12,443 nt of DNA, taken from assembly GCA_023418705.1 (NCBI GenBank), contig JAEZYZ010000497.1, positions 1 through 12,443 of the forward strand, in the 5' to 3' direction. Position 1 is the first letter of the stretch. Each line of letters begins with the position of its first letter. The translations under genes and the position numbers were made by a program. The notes under the pieces are model-generated. The model worked only from the letters and a program-made list of their open reading frames with translations. It was not told the origin of the DNA and ran no database searches. Shown here piece by piece: positions 1 through 5,843 of this stretch. The stretch is from Pseudomonadota bacterium (GTDB taxonomy: Bacteria > Myxococcota_A > Polyangia > Polyangiales > Polyangiaceae).

Positions 1-168
1 GGTGTTGCCCGCGGAGGCGCCGCCGCTGCCGCCCGTGCCGGCGCCGCCCGAGGCGCCGGCCGTAGCGCCGGCCCCCTCCGGACCTGCCCCGCCGGGCTCG
101 TCCGAGCTGCAGGCGGCCAAGGTCAGCGCGATCATCGGGACGAGCAGGCGAGGGGTGTGGGACATCAT
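1..168 (-). CDS. Gly/Ala-rich lipoprotein, N-terminal part (runs off left edge)
   Basis: Reading leftwards from a double ATG (start at 168) gives 56 open codons to the window edge. The first 20 residues form a lipoprotein signal peptide: a short polar/basic start (SHTPR), a hydrophobic stretch (LLVPMIALT) and the lipobox LAAC, with the acylated Cys at residue 20. After SSDE comes a low-complexity linker of Gly, Ala, Thr and Ser (repeated GGAG/GGSGG), typical of myxobacterial surface lipoproteins where it tethers a downstream domain. The functional domain lies outside the window, so no activity can be named. No Shine-Dalgarno is visible before the ATGs. The gene is divergent from the secreted protein at 240, with a 71-bp gap. 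The lipobox and linker are seen directly; outer-membrane location is inferred, helped by the lack of an Asp at +2. Confidence 0.82.
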   Translation of the reverse strand, partial: MMSHTPRLLVPMIALTLAACSSDEPGGAGPEGAGATAGASGGAGTGGSGGASAGNT

Positions 169-239
169 CTGGAACAAGGGGCGCCCGTCGGCCGAGCTTG
201 GCTTGGAGCTGCTCGAAGGGTCCTTTATCCTTCGATCCG

Positions 240-665
240 ATGGCACGCCCCCAACCGTTCCCACGCCTCGTTGTGCTTGGCCTGCTGCTGGCCGCGCCCG
301 CGGCGGCGTGGTCTCAGGACGTCTCGCTCGAGACGCGAGTGCACGACCACGCGTTCGACCGAGTGCGCGTCGACGCGACCGGCTGCGAGCTGACGGTGGA
401 GCTGGGCTTCTCGGCACCCGCCAAAGGGTACGCCAGCGGCGTTCCCGCCCGGGACTATTATCGCTTCCACACCCGCGTTCAGCTGAGCGACGGGCGGCAG
501 GTCATCTCTCCCGTGTTCGGCAACCGGGCCGCCGGCAGACGTGTCTATCGCTTCACGAAAGACACCAGCGACGAGGGCTGCTGGGCCAAACAGAAGCACA
601 ACCTCCAGGGCGTCAAGATCGAAGCTTGCCGCGGCAAGCGCTGCACGCCCAAGCCCTTCGAGTGA
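240..665 (+). CDS. small secreted protein with four cysteines, function unknown
   Basis: This is a 141-residue protein. Residues 1-25 are a signal peptide (Arg/Pro start, LVVLGLLLAAPAAA core, likely cleavage between A23 and Q26). The mature part has Cys at 49, 114, 130 and 135, which could form two disulfides after export, and alternating hydrophobic stretches (CELTVELGF, DYYRFHTRV, RRVYRF) suggesting a small beta-rich domain. I do not recognise a family. The ATG at 240 is preferred over an upstream in-frame TTG at 198 because the signal peptide begins exactly there. A GAAGGG lies 19 bases upstream, too far to be a normal ribosome site; TTTATC at 224-229 may be a -10 element. The stop is only 3 bp from the stop of the convergent TetR gene. 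The reading frame and export are well supported; the role is not. Confidence 0.8.
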   Translation: MARPQPFPRLVVLGLLLAAPAAAWSQDVSLETRVHDHAFDRVRVDATGCELTVELGFSAPAKGYASGVPARDYYRFHTRVQLSDGRQVISPVFGNRAAGRRVYRFTKDTSDEGCWAKQKHNLQGVKIEACRGKRCTPKPFE

Positions 666-668
666 GGC

Positions 669-1391
669 TCAGTCGTGCGGCCGCGCCGCGGCGGTCCTGG
701 CCAGCGCGCCCGCGCAGAGCAGCTCGACCGCGTCGCTCGCGGCCCGCTCGGCCGAGACATCGCCGAGCGGCAGCCAGCGCCCGGTCGCCGCGAGCACCGC
801 GATGCCGTGCATGTTGGCCCAGGCGGCCAGCGCGAGCGCTTCGGCGCCGACGCTTCCGTCGGCCTGTCCCGACAGCAGCTGGCGCGCCGCCAGGAGCACC
901 TGCTCGAACGCGGGCTGCACCGCGCGCTTCAAGCCATCGACCGCGCCGTCCTGCGCTTCCGATCCACACATGACGGCGAAGCGCGCCGGGTGCTCGAGCG
1001 CGAAGCCGACGTACGCCGCCGCGCACGCGCCAAGCTCGTTGGCGGCTGCCCGGGCGGCGCGGAGCCGCTCGCCGAGCTCCGCGAAGGCGCGCTCGGCGGC
1101 GGCCGCCACCAGCGCCGCGCGATCGGGGAAGTGTCGGTAGGGCGCGGTGTGCGATACGCCCGCGCGACGCGCCACCTCGCGCAGCGTGAAGCCGTGGGGT
1201 CCGCGCTCCGCCACGAGATCGAGCGTCGCGTCGATCAGCGACGCTCGTAGATTGCCGTGGTGGTAGCTCTGGCGAGGCTCACCGGATGCTGGTGGTCCCG
1301 ATGCCGCGGCGGTCGGCGCCAGCGAGGCGAACGGCAGGCTCCCCTTGGCCACGAGCCGCAGTGTAGGCGCTGAAGTTGACGCCGTCCACAT
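669..1391 (-). CDS. TetR-family transcriptional regulator, WHG-type C-terminal domain
   Basis: The 240-residue reading (from ATG 1391) has an N-terminal Pro/Ala-rich tail of about 40 residues. The TetR DNA-binding domain follows: SYHHGNLR at 42-49, then helices ending in the helix-turn-helix FTLREVARRAGVS...YRHF (about 68-88). The C-terminal ligand-binding part carries the W-x(3)-H-G motif (W191...H195-G196) that marks the TetR WHG subgroup. Such proteins usually repress a nearby gene or their own and release DNA on binding a small molecule; the ligand here is unknown. Starts are uncertain: GTG 1424, ATG 1391, or GTG 1352. The last has a -35-like TGGACG, a 17-bp spacer and TACACT seven bases before it, which would suit a leaderless message. 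The divergent neighbour is the PilZ-like gene; no operator was identified with confidence. Confidence 0.9.
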   Translation of the reverse strand: MWTASTSAPTLRLVAKGSLPFASLAPTAAASGPPASGEPRQSYHHGNLRASLIDATLDLVAERGPHGFTLREVARRAGVSHTAPYRHFPDRAALVAAAAERAFAELGERLRAARAAANELGACAAAYVGFALEHPARFAVMCGSEAQDGAVDGLKRAVQPAFEQVLLAARQLLSGQADGSVGAEALALAAWANMHGIAVLAATGRWLPLGDVSAERAASDAVELLCAGALARTAAARPHD

Positions 1392-1603
1392 AATGCCGAG
1401 GTGAAGTGGGGCAGGCTTGCGCACGCGAGCGCTGGAGCCCGGGGGCGGGAGGGCCGGGCGGATCCGGCGGGCGCGGCCGCGCGCCGCGATCTCGCAGGGT
1501 TCTCCGTCGCGTTCTGCAGAGGCCTGCCGCTCCGGCGGCGGGGCATGGTCGATGCAGTTTCTGCGCAGGGTTCAGGCCCTCGGAGCGTGGGGGTCCGATA
1601 TCG

Positions 1604-1610
1604 AAGGGAG
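1604..1610 (+). promoter_or_regulatory. ribosome binding site of the PilZ-like gene
   Basis: AAGGGAG lies five bases before ATG 1616. It is one of the few clear Shine-Dalgarno sequences in this window and decides the start of a reading frame that is open for about 210 bases further upstream. Confidence 0.6.
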
Positions 1611-1615
1611 TTCCC

Positions 1616-2026
1616 ATGGCCCAGCTAGGTCGGTCCGAGCACCCGCCGCTCCGGCGTCCCCAGGCGTCCCGCGATCCGGCACCCCCCAGCTTGTCGCGGC
1701 GCCATTTGGGGCTGCGCGCCCGGGGGCAGCTGCAGGTGGTCGTGCACGACGGCTACGGGGTGAGTCACTGCCGTGCCGTGGACGTGTCCCCCGCCGGTCT
1801 GCTCTTGGACCGCGGTCGCGAGGTCACCGGGGAGGACATGCGTCGGCTGCTGCGGCTTCAGCTGTTGTTGCCCGGGCAGCGCCTCATCCGCGCCACCGGT
1901 CGCCCGGTGCGCAGCGACGGGCGGCTTCAGGGGGTCCAGCTCGTCGCGATCAGTGACGTCGATCGGCTGGGCTTGTGCGAGTTCATCGACGGCCTCTGGA
2001 GGGCAGACCCGTCGGCGGTGCACTAG
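1616..2026 (+). CDS. PilZ-like domain protein (possible c-di-GMP receptor)
   Basis: This 136-residue, single-domain soluble protein matches the PilZ pattern. It has a basic segment (SRRHLGLRAR, 27-36), beta-strand VVVHDGYG, then the conserved D/N-x-S-x-x-G element as DVSPAG (56-61) followed by LLLD. It closes with the typical GVQLVAISDVDRLGLCEFI tail (106-124). PilZ domains bind cyclic di-GMP through RxxxR plus (D/N)xSxxG. Here the arginines are not spaced as strict RxxxR (R28, R29, R34, R36), so binding may be altered or lost. The start at ATG 1616 is fixed by a good ribosome site, AAGGGAG at 1604-1610, five bases upstream; the open frame continues further 5' but without a better start. The next gene downstream on the same strand is a diguanylate cyclase, which fits a c-di-GMP role. 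Family is fairly certain; ligand binding is inferred. Confidence 0.8.
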   Translation: MAQLGRSEHPPLRRPQASRDPAPPSLSRRHLGLRARGQLQVVVHDGYGVSHCRAVDVSPAGLLLDRGREVTGEDMRRLLRLQLLLPGQRLIRATGRPVRSDGRLQGVQLVAISDVDRLGLCEFIDGLWRADPSAVH

Positions 2027-2118
2027 AGACTGGAGCACCGAGAATCGGGGCCCCCTCTTGGGCGAGGGCGCCGATTCATCGGGAAACCTTCTCCTTTGCT
2101 CACGGCTCGGTGCTCTAG
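2023..2118. repeat. nested inverted repeat downstream of the PilZ-like gene
   Basis: The outer arms GAGCACCGAG (2033-2042) and CTCGGTGCTC (2106-2115) pair over 10 bp without mismatch. They are flanked by CTAGAG (2023-2028) and CTCTAG (2113-2118), so the 3' arm is a 13-base complement of the 5' arm once a 7-base insertion is removed. Inside sits a second stem, 2043-2053 with 2066-2076, of 11 bp with one mismatch (AATCGG...CCGATT). The left edge covers the stop codon of the PilZ-like gene. There is no uridine tract after it, so it is not a standard intrinsic terminator. It could be a structured 3' end, an attenuator-like leader before the cyclase gene, or a small repeat element. Confidence 0.55.
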
Positions 2119-2140
2119 ATCTTGATGGCCTCATTTTTCC

Positions 2141-2175
2141 GCGACAGACGGTTTGCGGTGCAAACCGTCTGTCGC
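2141..2175. repeat. perfect 16-bp stem hairpin/palindrome
   Basis: GCGACAGACGGTTTGC (2141-2156), a three-base loop GGT, then the exact complement (2160-2175). A run of five T lies just before it (2134-2138) and none after it on either strand in the direction of transcription, so a classic terminator is unlikely in either orientation. It may be a U-less terminator, an operator for a dimeric regulator, or a repeat-type palindrome in front of the diguanylate cyclase gene. Confidence 0.65.
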
Positions 2176-2245
2176 TCTAGGCAGGGGCTCGAGGGCCGAT
2201 CCGCTCGATCGCGAAATGTCTTACCGGGGATCGCGTTCGGTCATC

Positions 2246-2251
2246 TACACT
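2246..2251 (+). promoter_or_regulatory. candidate -10 element for the diguanylate cyclase gene
   Basis: TACACT lies four bases before ATG 2256 and seven before the second ATG at 2259, with no Shine-Dalgarno between. If it is a true -10, transcription would start at or next to the second ATG, giving a leaderless message. No convincing -35 is seen. Confidence 0.3.
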
Positions 2252-2255
2252 TGCG

Positions 2256-3611
2256 ATGATGCCAGCCGGCGGCTTCACCCCGGATCAGATCTTCGAGTTC
2301 AAGCTGCTGTTCATGCGCGAGCTGGCCCGCCAGCTCGACAAGGCCCAGCAGGCGTACGAGACCCTGGCGGCGGGCGCGACGGACGCGGGCTCGGTCGCCA
2401 CCCTGCACGCCTTCTTCCATCACATCGCCGGCACGGCGCCCACGGCGGAGCTGCCGGTCCTGGGTCACACCGCCGGCATTTGCGAGCGGGTCACTGCGCA
2501 CCTCGGCACCACCCAGCCGCTGACCGCGCCCGTGGCCTTGTCCGTCATCGGCGACGGTCTGGCCGCGGTGCGGGCCGTGCTCGACACCGAGCCGGGGCCT
2601 TCGGGCCCGCTGCCGCCCGCCGCGAGCACGGTTTCGGCCGGCACCGACGCCTCTTCGCAGGTCGAGGGGCGGGAGCAGGCGCGGTTGCTCGTCGTCGACG
2701 ACGATCCGTTCAGCGCCAAGCTGATCGACGATTGTCTGCGCGCGGCCGGCTTCGACAGCACCTACGTGTGCGATCCGCGGGCCGCGCTCAAGCGCATCAA
2801 GGAAGATCCCCCGGACCTGATCGTGCTCGACGTCGTGATGCCGGGCATCGACGGCTTCGAGCTGTGTCGTCGCGTGCGCATGCAGCCGTCGATGCAATCG
2901 ACGCCGATCCTCTTCGTCACACGCCGGGGGGACGTCGATCAGCGCGTGCGGGGTCTGGAGGTCGGGGGGAGCGACTACATCCCGAAGCCCTTCGAGCCGC
3001 GCGAGCTCATCGCGCGGGTGCGGTCGCACCTGACGCGGCTGTCGAACCTGCAGCAGATGGCGGTGCGCGACGGGCTGACCCGCTGCTACAACCACAAGTA
3101 CTTCCGCCTGCGCCTCGAGCAGGAGGTGGCGCGGGCGCAGCGCTACCGCCACCCGCTGGCCGTCGCGATGCTCGACGTCGACCACTTCAAGCAAGTGAAC
3201 GACAGCTACGGGCACCCCGCCGGGGACTCGATCCTCGTCCAGCTCTCCAACGTGATGCTCTTGGCGCTGCGCAGCACCGACGTGATCGCCCGCTACGGCG
3301 GCGAAGAGTTCGGCATCGTGATGGTGGAGGCGGGCGCCACCGAAGCCCACATCGTGTGCAATCGGCTCCGCCAGCGGATCGCCGACCACGTGTTCGAGCA
3401 CGCTCCAGAGTCCGACGCCGAGCCGGTCCTCGCGGCGGCCGGGCCGCTGCGGATCCCGGTGACGGCGAGCATCGGGGTTGCCGAGTTCATGCCGGGCAGG
3501 GACACCTGGAAGAGCCTGCTCGAGCGGGCCGACCGCGCGCTGTACGGCGCCAAGCAGGCGGGCAGGAATCGAGTGATGACCGCCCGGGCCTCCCAGTCGC
3601 CGGACGGTTGA
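2256..3611 (+). CDS. Hpt-like/REC/GGDEF response regulator, diguanylate cyclase
   Basis: This 451-residue cytoplasmic protein is built as three domains. Residues 1-110 are a helical Hpt-like bundle with HHIAGT at 55-60, resembling the HxxKG(S/T) phospho-His motif but with Ala in place of Lys. Residues 143-262 are a receiver domain with acidic D148-D150, phospho-acceptor D192 (VLDVVMPG), T222 and K244 (PKPFEP). Residues 270-440 are GGDEF: DGLTRCYN, the metal site LDVDHFKQVND, and an intact active site GGEEF at 348-352. An RxxD inhibitory site (R339-D342) lies five residues upstream. It should make cyclic di-GMP from two GTP, be activated by receiver phosphorylation and dimerisation, and be product-inhibited. 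The start (ATG 2256 or 2259) has no Shine-Dalgarno. The PilZ-like gene upstream is a plausible effector partner. It converges on the transaminase gene with 25 bp between stops. Confidence 0.95.
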   Translation: MMPAGGFTPDQIFEFKLLFMRELARQLDKAQQAYETLAAGATDAGSVATLHAFFHHIAGTAPTAELPVLGHTAGICERVTAHLGTTQPLTAPVALSVIGDGLAAVRAVLDTEPGPSGPLPPAASTVSAGTDASSQVEGREQARLLVVDDDPFSAKLIDDCLRAAGFDSTYVCDPRAALKRIKEDPPDLIVLDVVMPGIDGFELCRRVRMQPSMQSTPILFVTRRGDVDQRVRGLEVGGSDYIPKPFEPRELIARVRSHLTRLSNLQQMAVRDGLTRCYNHKYFRLRLEQEVARAQRYRHPLAVAMLDVDHFKQVNDSYGHPAGDSILVQLSNVMLLALRSTDVIARYGGEEFGIVMVEAGATEAHIVCNRLRQRIADHVFEHAPESDAEPVLAAAGPLRIPVTASIGVAEFMPGRDTWKSLLERADRALYGAKQAGRNRVMTARASQSPDG

Positions 3612-3636
3612 GGTCGGCCCCCGTGCCCGCGCTGGG

Positions 3637-4977
3637 CTAGCGCGCTTCGGAGAACACGGCGGCGATGGCGGCGTCGAGCCGCTCCACGCCCTCCTGGATC
3701 GCCTCCGCCCGCACGGTCAGCGTCGGCCGGAACCGCACCGAGCGCACGCCGCACGACAGCACGATCATCCCGTCGTCGAAGCAGCGACGCACCACCCGAT
3801 CCCTGAGCTCCTGCGTCGGCAGGTCGATGGCGCACATCAGCCCGCGACCGCGCGCGTTGCTGACGGCGTCCGACCGCCGCGCTTGGATGTCCTCGAGGCC
3901 CGAGAGCAGCTCTTTGCCACGCAGCGCGGCGTTCTCGAGCAGGTTTTCGTTCACGATCACCTCGAGGATGCGCGTGCAGCGCACCATGTCGACCAAGCTG
4001 CCGCCCCAGGTGCTGTTGATGCGGCTGGGAAGGCGGAACACGTTGTCCGGGACCTCGTCCACGCGGGGTCCGACGAAAATGCCGCCGACCTGCATCTTCT
4101 TGGCGAAACAGACGATGTCCGGCACGACGTCGAAATGCTGGTAAGCCCACCAGCGCCCCGTCAGCCCAAGCCCGGTCTGTACCTCGTCGAAGATGAGCAG
4201 CGCCTCGCGCTCGTCCGCCAGCCGGCGGAGCTCTCGCAGAAACTCGGGCCGGAAATGGTTGTCACCGCCCTCTCCCTGGATCGGCTCGATCAGGATGGCC
4301 GCGATGTCGTCTGGATTTTTGTCGAAAGCGGCTTCCGCCAGGGCCACCGCCGCTCGCTCCGCCTCGGCGACGTCCGCGAGGGCAGCCTCGTCGAGCGGAA
4401 AGCGCAGCGCCGGGCTCGGGATGCGGGGCCAGTCGAACTTGGGAAAAAAGGCGGTCTTTCTGGGATCGGTATTGGTGACGCTCAGGGTGTAGCCGCTCCG
4501 CCCGTGAAAGGCGTGCTCCAAGTGCACGACCTGCGAGCCGCGATCGGGCCTGCCGGCAGCCAGGTTCTTCTGCACCTTCCAGTCGAAGGCGGTCTTCATG
4601 GCGTTTTCGACCGCCATGGCGCCGCCGTCGATGAAAAAATAGAAGGGCAGCTCTGGTGGGGCTGCGGTGCGCGCCAGCGTGTCGACGAACTCCGCCATGT
4701 AGGTGGTGTAGTAGTCGGAGTTGCTGACCTTGGTGGTCGCGACCCGACCCAGCCGCTCGATCACGTCCGCGTCCTGCATCCCTGGGTGATTGAAGCCGAG
4801 GGGGTTCGAGGCGAAGAAGCTGAAAAAATCGAGGTAGTCGCGGCCGGTGATGGCGTCGCGCACCCGGGAGCGGCGGCTGTTCTCGAAGTCGATGACGATC
4901 GGATAGCCGTCGACCAACAGGTGCTGCCGCAAGGTGCGATGAACGGCGTCCGGCGGAATGCTCGAGCGTCGGAACAT
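3637..4977 (-). CDS. lat: L-lysine 6-transaminase (lysine epsilon-aminotransferase)
   Basis: This 446-residue class III PLP aminotransferase transfers the epsilon-amino group of L-lysine to 2-oxoglutarate. The products are allysine, which cyclises to piperideine-6-carboxylate, and glutamate. Several Lat-type signatures are present in order: FFIDGGAMAVENAMKTAFDW (114-133), EPIQGEGGDNHFRPEF (231-246), IFDEVQTG with the PLP ring-binding D264, FAKKMQVGG (Schiff-base Lys, probably K294) and NSTWGGSLVDMVR (321-333). Length matches the family. ATG 4977 is chosen because an AAGG lies six bases upstream; the frame stays open to 5061. Neither neighbour is a piperideine-6-carboxylate dehydrogenase or beta-lactam synthesis gene, so it stands alone. 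Its role is more likely lysine catabolism or stress than a cephamycin-type pathway, which is inference. Family identity is strong. Confidence 0.95.
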   Translation of the reverse strand: MFRRSSIPPDAVHRTLRQHLLVDGYPIVIDFENSRRSRVRDAITGRDYLDFFSFFASNPLGFNHPGMQDADVIERLGRVATTKVSNSDYYTTYMAEFVDTLARTAAPPELPFYFFIDGGAMAVENAMKTAFDWKVQKNLAAGRPDRGSQVVHLEHAFHGRSGYTLSVTNTDPRKTAFFPKFDWPRIPSPALRFPLDEAALADVAEAERAAVALAEAAFDKNPDDIAAILIEPIQGEGGDNHFRPEFLRELRRLADEREALLIFDEVQTGLGLTGRWWAYQHFDVVPDIVCFAKKMQVGGIFVGPRVDEVPDNVFRLPSRINSTWGGSLVDMVRCTRILEVIVNENLLENAALRGKELLSGLEDIQARRSDAVSNARGRGLMCAIDLPTQELRDRVVRRCFDDGMIVLSCGVRSVRFRPTLTVRAEAIQEGVERLDAAIAAVFSEAR

Positions 4978-5136
4978 GGGACCTTCATCCTGAGGCCTTT
5001 TCGGGCGGCCAGCAAATGACGGACCGGACCCTGAACGAACCCGAGGTGCGCGACGTGCCAAAACGGCCGGGCGCGCGCGTCGGGACGTTTGGACGCGGCC
5101 GGCGCGATCGAGCGGTGAACCGTCGATGAAACCGCG

Positions 5137-5142
5137 TATACT
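5137..5142 (+). promoter_or_regulatory. candidate -10 element for the gene at 5151
   Basis: TATACT, five of six matches to TATAAT, ends eight bases before ATG 5151. There is no Shine-Dalgarno between. A weak -35-like GTGAAC lies 16 bases upstream of it. The spacing implies a transcript with a 5' leader of about 0-2 bases. Confidence 0.4.
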
Positions 5143-5150
5143 CCGCCGTC

Positions 5151-5801
5151 ATGGCTGATTGGAAGGCGATGCTCGAAGCGGCGGCCGGGTACCTGAAGCG
5201 CAATCCGGAGGAGGTGGTGCGCCTGGTTAGGGGTGCGGCCGAGCGGCGCCTTTCGGTGCCGCTCGATGCGGTGCGCTGGTACGTCGCCGGGCTCGCCGGC
5301 AAGCGCGCGCCGAAGGACATCGAGCTGGTCGCGGTTCCGCCAGGGCTCCGCCTGGGCTTGACGGTCGAGCTGATGGGCACGCCGCTCAGGGTCTCGGGCA
5401 TCCTGTACGTCGATCGGGTCGAGATCGCCGCGGACACGATCCGGGTGGACCTGCGCTTGAACGAGCTTTCGCTCAAGGTGCTCGACGAAACGATCGACAC
5501 CCCCATCGCGGCCTTGATCAGGAGCGGCGCGCTCGATCTGAGCAAGCCGGGCAACTTGGTCGCCTACATGCCCAAACGTCCGGCGATGCTGATCGACGCC
5601 AAAGACGACCGCGTCACGCTAGACCTGATGCGGCTGCCCAAGCTCGCGAAGAACGAGCAGATCGGGCGCCTGCTGGGGATCCTCACGCCCATCGTCACGG
5701 TCGAGACCATCGGCACGAGCCAGGATCACCTGGACATCGTGCTGCGCACCTTCCCGAGCGGTCTCTCGCGCGGCTTTCAGGGCATCCGATCGGCCCTGTG
5801 A
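5151..5801 (+). CDS. conserved-looking hypothetical protein, possible hydrophobic-ligand binding fold
   Basis: This is a 216-residue protein without signal peptide or membrane segment. Residues 1-50 are helical (DWKAMLEAAAGYLKRNPEEV...). Residues 55-160 consist of alternating hydrophobic/polar stretches that look like long amphipathic beta strands (LRLGLTVEL, LRVSGILYVDRVEI, TIRVDLRLNELSLKVL), then a Leu-rich helical tail. The strand-rich middle resembles LmeA/DUF2993-type lipid-binding proteins in general texture, but no specific signature is recognised, so no function is claimed. Codon bias is normal for this genome. ATG 5151 is the only sensible start and has TATACT eight bases upstream and no Shine-Dalgarno. 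It is divergent from the transaminase gene (173-bp gap) and convergent with the membrane protein at 5824. Confidence 0.75.
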   Translation: MADWKAMLEAAAGYLKRNPEEVVRLVRGAAERRLSVPLDAVRWYVAGLAGKRAPKDIELVAVPPGLRLGLTVELMGTPLRVSGILYVDRVEIAADTIRVDLRLNELSLKVLDETIDTPIAALIRSGALDLSKPGNLVAYMPKRPAMLIDAKDDRVTLDLMRLPKLAKNEQIGRLLGILTPIVTVETIGTSQDHLDIVLRTFPSGLSRGFQGIRSAL

Positions 5802-5811
5802 CGAGGGCAGG

Positions 5812-5843
5812 CCGTGACCCCGATCACGGGGTGAGGGTCACGG
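5812..5843. terminator. possible bidirectional terminator hairpin between convergent genes
   Basis: CCGTGACCC (5812-5820) pairs exactly with GGGTCACGG (5835-5843). A competing inner stem is CCCCG (5818-5822), loop ATCA, CGGGG (5827-5831). It sits between the stop at 5801 and the last codons of the minus-strand gene. There is no T tract on either side, so termination strength is doubtful. Confidence 0.3.

Noticed and set aside
1471..1482. GCGCGGCCGCGC palindrome as TetR operator
   Set aside because: Pure G/C palindromes of this size are expected by chance in such GC-rich DNA; nothing else supports it.
2153..3640. Long open frame overlapping the diguanylate cyclase gene in another frame
   Set aside because: Its translation is Arg/Ala/Pro-rich without domains and lies over a clearly recognised gene; GC-rich shadow.
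5045..5060. Sigma-54-like -24 element TGGCACG on the minus strand upstream of the transaminase gene
   Set aside because: The -12 half (TTGCW) is missing at the required spacing: the bases there are GCACC.
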